Assembly: GCA_021158245.1 (NCBI GenBank) | Contig: JAGGVB010000193.1 | Span: 1-48,627 of the forward strand | Direction: 5' to 3' | Source of the DNA: a bacterium | GTDB lineage: Bacteria; Zhuqueibacterota; QNDG01 | Length of the DNA: 48,627 nt | Shown here: positions 45,377-48,627 of the stretch, piece after piece | Position numbering within the stretch: the stretch's first letter is position 1 | Layout of the letters: the number at the start of each line of letters is the position of its first letter | Made by a program: the position numbers and the translations under genes | The notes under the pieces: generated by a model | Told to the model about the DNA's origin: nothing | Seen by the model: the letters and a program-made list of their open reading frames with translations, nothing else | Databases searched by the model: none

Positions 45377-47368
45377 TTAAAATGCCTGAATTTTATATCC
45401 AATTCTCAGCATTATAGTTCTTTGAGGCTGCCGGAAACGCGATACGAGATAAGCCGGATCTGAACGGTTGGAAGTGTGATAGTATTTTGCATCAAGAACA
45501 TTTTTGACGATCAACTGAATATTCAAATTGTGAAAACTTGAACAGGTTAAGACCGAATTAAGAACAAACGCCGGATCAATGAGATCTTTGCCAGTCGCGG
45601 GAATGATATGCGGATTTTTTCTGCTTCCCAAATAGTTACCGCTGAAATTAAATTTATACCCTCTTGTAAGGGCAACCTTAACCCCGATATTAGCACTATG
45701 TTTTGAAATTTCAGGTACTTCACCACCGTCTTTGTAGCGGGAATCGTTGTAAGTATAATTTATATATGGCGATAATTTTTCAGTATAATAGCTCAAGCCC
45801 AGCTCAAAACCATCTGTTTTAAGGCTGCCAGAGTTGACCCATTTACTTCTGCCTGCATCTTTAATTAATATATCAGTGATAGTATTCTTGTAGATTGAAG
45901 CTTCTGTACGTAAATTGCTGTATAAATTGTAACCAAGAAAAACTTCCACTGTGTTCATGTTTTCGGGTTTAAGATCGGGATTCCCGGTCCCCCAGGTATA
46001 ATCCCATGGTCTTGGTGCCCGGAAGGCTTCCATATACAGCAGCTTTGCAGTTAGGCGATCCTTATTGTATACTAAGCCCGCCCTGGGAGTAAGCACCTGA
46101 TTATAAACACTGCTGTTATCAAATCTTGCACCAGTTGTCAATTGCAATGATTTCAGTAAAAAATATTGCGCCTGTCCATAGACACTCAACAGTGTATTGC
46201 TTTTCATGTCCGGTTTTGCCGGCCGGGCAGGGTTTTCTTCAGGAGAATTACTCCATGTCTTTGAGTACCCCTCAGCCAGATTTTCTCTTTCAAAAACAAT
46301 CCCGCTAATCAGGGTAAGTTTGTGGTTGGGTGTATAATTAACCATACTCTCAAAACCAATCAGATCGTTAGGCCGGTAATAACCAATACGTGCTGTATCC
46401 ACAACTGCATGAACGGAATTATCTAAAACAGTGGCGTTACGATAGTACAATTGAGATAACAACGACAATTTTTCAGACTTTTTATAGTTATGCTTTAAAT
46501 AACCGTTAATGAAGCGTATATTCCATAAAGTGCCCTTGTCTCGATAAATAGTGCCTACAGAGCGGTAATATGTACCAGCGGAGACCTGTTTGTTCTGAAA
46601 AATCAATCCTGCTGTAAAATCTTTATAAGTCAGCTTGGCGTCAAAGGAATAATCATTTTCGAAGGTTTCCAGATTCTCTGTCCAATTATTATCACCTTTT
46701 TCTTCAGTTAAGTCTGCTTTATCGGATTTTTTTAACATCCCTGAAACACGAAATCCTAAATCTTTTTTCTCATCATAAAAGCCATAGCCAATATTTGTAT
46801 TTAACGTATTGAAAGATCCATAAAGCGCGTTTATATTTAATCCTTCATTCCCCTTTGGATTCTTGGTGATGAGATTTACGATACCTGAAATTGCATTTGT
46901 TCCGTATAAAGCTGAGGCAGGCCCGTAAACGACTTCTATCCTTTCCACATTGTCCAGATTATACTGCCCACCACCATAAAAACCGCCGGAATTTAACTCA
47001 TTAATTTGAATTCCATCAACAAGTATCAATATTAAATTATTCTGACTGGGTACTCCACGCTCGAAAACATAACTATTGAGGCCAAAAATGTTTCTGAATT
47101 GGAAACCGGGTAAAGGGGAAAGAGCCTCTTCCAAGGTCAAATATCCATTTTCTTTAATTTGCCCTGCAGTGATAACACGAACAGTTGCAGGTACTTCACG
47201 GATTTTCTGCGGTTTTTTTGAAGCAGTCACTACTTCGATATTCATTAATTCCTGCAAGCTAAGATTCAGCAGTTTTTCTAAATCCTGCTCTTGAGAATAT
47301 AAATTCACTGTTTGAAAAATAATGACACAAAAAATAAACAGATTAAAAATAAATGTATTTTTTTTCAT
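45377..47368 (-). CDS. TonB-dependent outer-membrane receptor
   Basis: A 663-residue receptor. After the signal peptide (to about residue 26, NLYSQ) it has a TonB-box-like start (IEVVTASKKPQK), a plug domain (about 50-165; RVITAGQIKENGYLTLEEAL, RIEVVYGPASALYGTNAISG) and a 22-strand barrel ending in a terminal aromatic strand (IMLRIGYKIQAF). The ligand is unknown. The plug lacks an N-terminal extension for sigma/anti-sigma signalling. It is the first intact gene of the island and precedes yfiR by 14 bases, an arrangement seen in other TonB-YfiR-sensor clusters. Confidence 0.92.
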   Translation of the reverse strand: MKKNTFIFNLFIFCVIIFQTVNLYSQEQDLEKLLNLSLQELMNIEVVTASKKPQKIREVPATVRVITAGQIKENGYLTLEEALSPLPGFQFRNIFGLNSYVFERGVPSQNNLILILVDGIQINELNSGGFYGGGQYNLDNVERIEVVYGPASALYGTNAISGIVNLITKNPKGNEGLNINALYGSFNTLNTNIGYGFYDEKKDLGFRVSGMLKKSDKADLTEEKGDNNWTENLETFENDYSFDAKLTYKDFTAGLIFQNKQVSAGTYYRSVGTIYRDKGTLWNIRFINGYLKHNYKKSEKLSLLSQLYYRNATVLDNSVHAVVDTARIGYYRPNDLIGFESMVNYTPNHKLTLISGIVFERENLAEGYSKTWSNSPEENPARPAKPDMKSNTLLSVYGQAQYFLLKSLQLTTGARFDNSSVYNQVLTPRAGLVYNKDRLTAKLLYMEAFRAPRPWDYTWGTGNPDLKPENMNTVEVFLGYNLYSNLRTEASIYKNTITDILIKDAGRSKWVNSGSLKTDGFELGLSYYTEKLSPYINYTYNDSRYKDGGEVPEISKHSANIGVKVALTRGYKFNFSGNYLGSRKNPHIIPATGKDLIDPAFVLNSVLTCSSFHNLNIQLIVKNVLDAKYYHTSNRSDPAYLVSRFRQPQRTIMLRIGYKIQAF

Positions 47369-47754
47369 CTTATATTCCCTTTCCTCCCCAGGCTCGCTTG
47401 CAACCTCAATCTCGCCGCCAAGCAGATCCGCTATTTTTTTCGTGAGGTAAAGCCCTAATGCCGAGCCTTCTTTGATTAGTCTCCTTTTATAATTTTCTCA
47501 ACATGTCCAAAGGCAAATATATCTCTTAAAAAGCTGCTGATATTAATGGTGAGTGTATTGATTGAACAGTCTAATTCCTGTTCATTCTTCAAAAGGTACT
47601 GGTAATATTTTTCAAAATCGTCGGTATATTTAGGAAAAAGTCGTTTTGAAATCCTGCGTTCTAGCATTGAAAGCCGGTCACCTGTAAAATCATAATCTCT
47701 TTGTTCGTGCAGATAGTTTAATATTTTATTAATTCTTTGCTGCATTTCTTCCAA
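47369..47754 (-). pseudogene. Remnant of a CheR / histidine-kinase gene
   Basis: Two unrelated fragments lie next to each other on the minus strand in different frames. The first (47754-47476) encodes the N-terminal helical part of a CheR methyltransferase (INKILNYLHEQRDYDFTG, NTLTINISSFLRDIFAF) and stops after KIIKGD. The second, about 47369-47475, reads EGSALGLYLTKKIADLLGGE followed by VASEPGEER, the G2 box and end of a histidine kinase ATPase domain. They are probably the two ends of one CheR-PAS-kinase fusion whose middle was deleted. The end of the second fragment also supplies the ribosome site of the TonB receptor gene. Confidence 0.75.
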
Positions 47755-48406
47755 CTCTTATCCAGCAAATCTATGAATTTTTCTGCTTTTAATTTCTAAT
47801 TTGCTTTCTATTTTATGAATTCATATAGAAACTACTCCGCTTCTTCTCAAACTAAAGAATTGTATCGTTTATTTTAATTTAATTTAATTTAATATCTATA
47901 ATAAATCAAGTATTTTATATTTTTTTAAATAATGAGTTCATTCTAAAAACAATGAAAATCAAACCTGTACACAATAAGGTTCATAGTAGTATATGAAATT
48001 AAATATCTTACTAAATATGGATAATACAAATCGTTCTTTGAAATAATCGTAAAATTATTTGATACAAGATACAGTAATGTCGGGATTATCCTAAATATAA
48101 CGATATATTCTCCCGAAATTGAGAAACATAGCAAACGAGAAGGCAAAAATCGATGCTTTGAACGCGCCCCTGACTTTCAGCTTGCCTTTCGGCATCTTAC
48201 ATACACAAATTCATTGATTGTGGCCTCTACATTGTTTTTCTCCCTTTTTTTCTTTGCGTACGTTGCGTTCTTTGCGAGAAATAAAAAAGGGGGGCGAGAT
48301 GTGTAGCAGACTACTTATTAAAAACAAAAACCCAGAAACTTCTTGTACAATCCTTAAAAATATTTTAAATTATCTGCGTCAATATAAAATATCTTTAAAG
48401 GCAAAA
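47755..48406. other. AT-rich intergenic region with short tandem repeats
   Basis: No gene is supported here; the frame open at 47943-48146 lacks a ribosome site and shows no family pattern. Seen are four TTTAA units (47873-47892) and a stretch of degenerate ctttgcg units at 48251-48280, a low-complexity motif found between genes in many genomes. Confidence 0.5.
48343..48371 (+). promoter_or_regulatory. Possible sigma70 promoter of the tldD-like gene
   Basis: TTGTAC (48343-48348) and TAAATT (48366-48371) are separated by 17 bases, 36-64 bases before the ATG at 48407. Both boxes differ from consensus, so this is tentative. Confidence 0.35.
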
Positions 48407-48627
48407 ATGAATACATTAAACGAATATTTTGATTTTTTCCATACTAATCCTGAATTGATTAATCGTATATTTTCGGAAACAACCGGATCAGGCAATCTAT
48501 ACTGCGACATGTTTTACCAGTCCGCAAAATCCCAAACAATCATGCTTGAGGATAATAATGTAAGCAGGGCATCTTCTTCTTTTGAGTCAGGAGTTGGAAT
48601 CAGAGTTGTAGATGATGACAGGACAGG
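48407..48627 (+). CDS. tldD: TldD-like metalloprotease, N-terminal part
   Basis: About 73 residues are visible before the window ends. The reading NLYCDMFYQSAKSQTIMLED and the following SGVGIRVVDDDR match the N-terminal domain of TldD/PmbA proteins, which together degrade unfolded peptides or mature peptide antibiotics. The active-site HExxxH motif lies beyond the edge. AAGG precedes the ATG by five to six bases. The frame is open 36 codons further upstream from an ATG at 48299, but the family usually begins near the site chosen here. TldD versus PmbA cannot be separated with this fragment. Confidence 0.75.
   Translation, partial: MNTLNEYFDFFHTNPELINRIFSETTGSGNLYCDMFYQSAKSQTIMLEDNNVSRASSSFESGVGIRVVDDDRT

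Noticed and set aside
47943-48146. Possible small minus-strand protein of 67 residues
   Set aside because: AT-rich frame without ribosome site, domain or signal; likely chance.

Overview
The window is AT-rich bacterial DNA in which nearly every gene lies on the minus strand and is tightly packed. Several features point to a Gram-negative member of the FCB superphylum (Bacteroidota, Ignavibacteria, Calditrichota, KSB1 or Marinimicrobia-like lineages). These are a secreted protease ending in a type IX secretion (T9SS) sorting domain, two PorV/PorQ-type outer-membrane proteins, a Wzi-type outer-membrane protein, BamD, Lnt, MlaEF, and a sensor kinase with two-component propellers. The phylum is inferred; there is no rRNA to confirm it.

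Region A (1-2.9 kb): a plus-strand four-PAS sensor kinase converges on a flavin split-barrel protein, and their stop codons overlap. Region B (2.9-31.7 kb): a long minus-strand run of mostly housekeeping genes with overlaps or very short gaps. Read in transcription order it is yicC-gmk-rpoZ-coaBC-udg-dnaB-rsh-HU-ruvX-lnt-porV-like-(unknown)-bamD-nadD-mlaE-mlaF-radA-tgt-yajC-fmt-rsmB-PASTA-rpe-CTP-type lipid kinase-(unknown)-QueG-like-MBL hydrolase-xerD-S8 protease-Wzi-hexapeptide transferase. A good sigma70-type promoter lies just upstream of yicC. Many genes start with TTG or GTG.

Region C (31.8-47.4 kb): a PorQ-like gene, then about 14.5 kb of signal-transduction genes, all minus strand. 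Read in transcription order these are a TonB-dependent receptor, a YfiR protein, a CHASE8-HAMP-PAS sensor without a kinase domain, a four-helix-bundle protein in a cassette with nested inverted repeats, a TPR membrane protein without a kinase domain, a 1209-residue kinase with 14 propeller blades, a stand-alone response regulator, a REC-PAS-kinase, a decayed REC-PAS-HD regulator, and a receiver plus REC-PAS-DHp pair preceded by a textbook sigma54 (-24/-12) promoter. The kinase-less sensors and the propeller kinase share nearly identical coiled-coil coding segments, and one PAS domain has much higher GC than the rest of its gene. The island has evidently been assembled by domain shuffling, duplication and decay.

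Region D (47.4-48.6 kb): a decayed CheR/kinase remnant, an AT-rich non-coding stretch with short tandem repeats, and on the plus strand the first part of a TldD-like gene cut by the window edge. I found no tRNA, rRNA, CRISPR array or insertion sequence.
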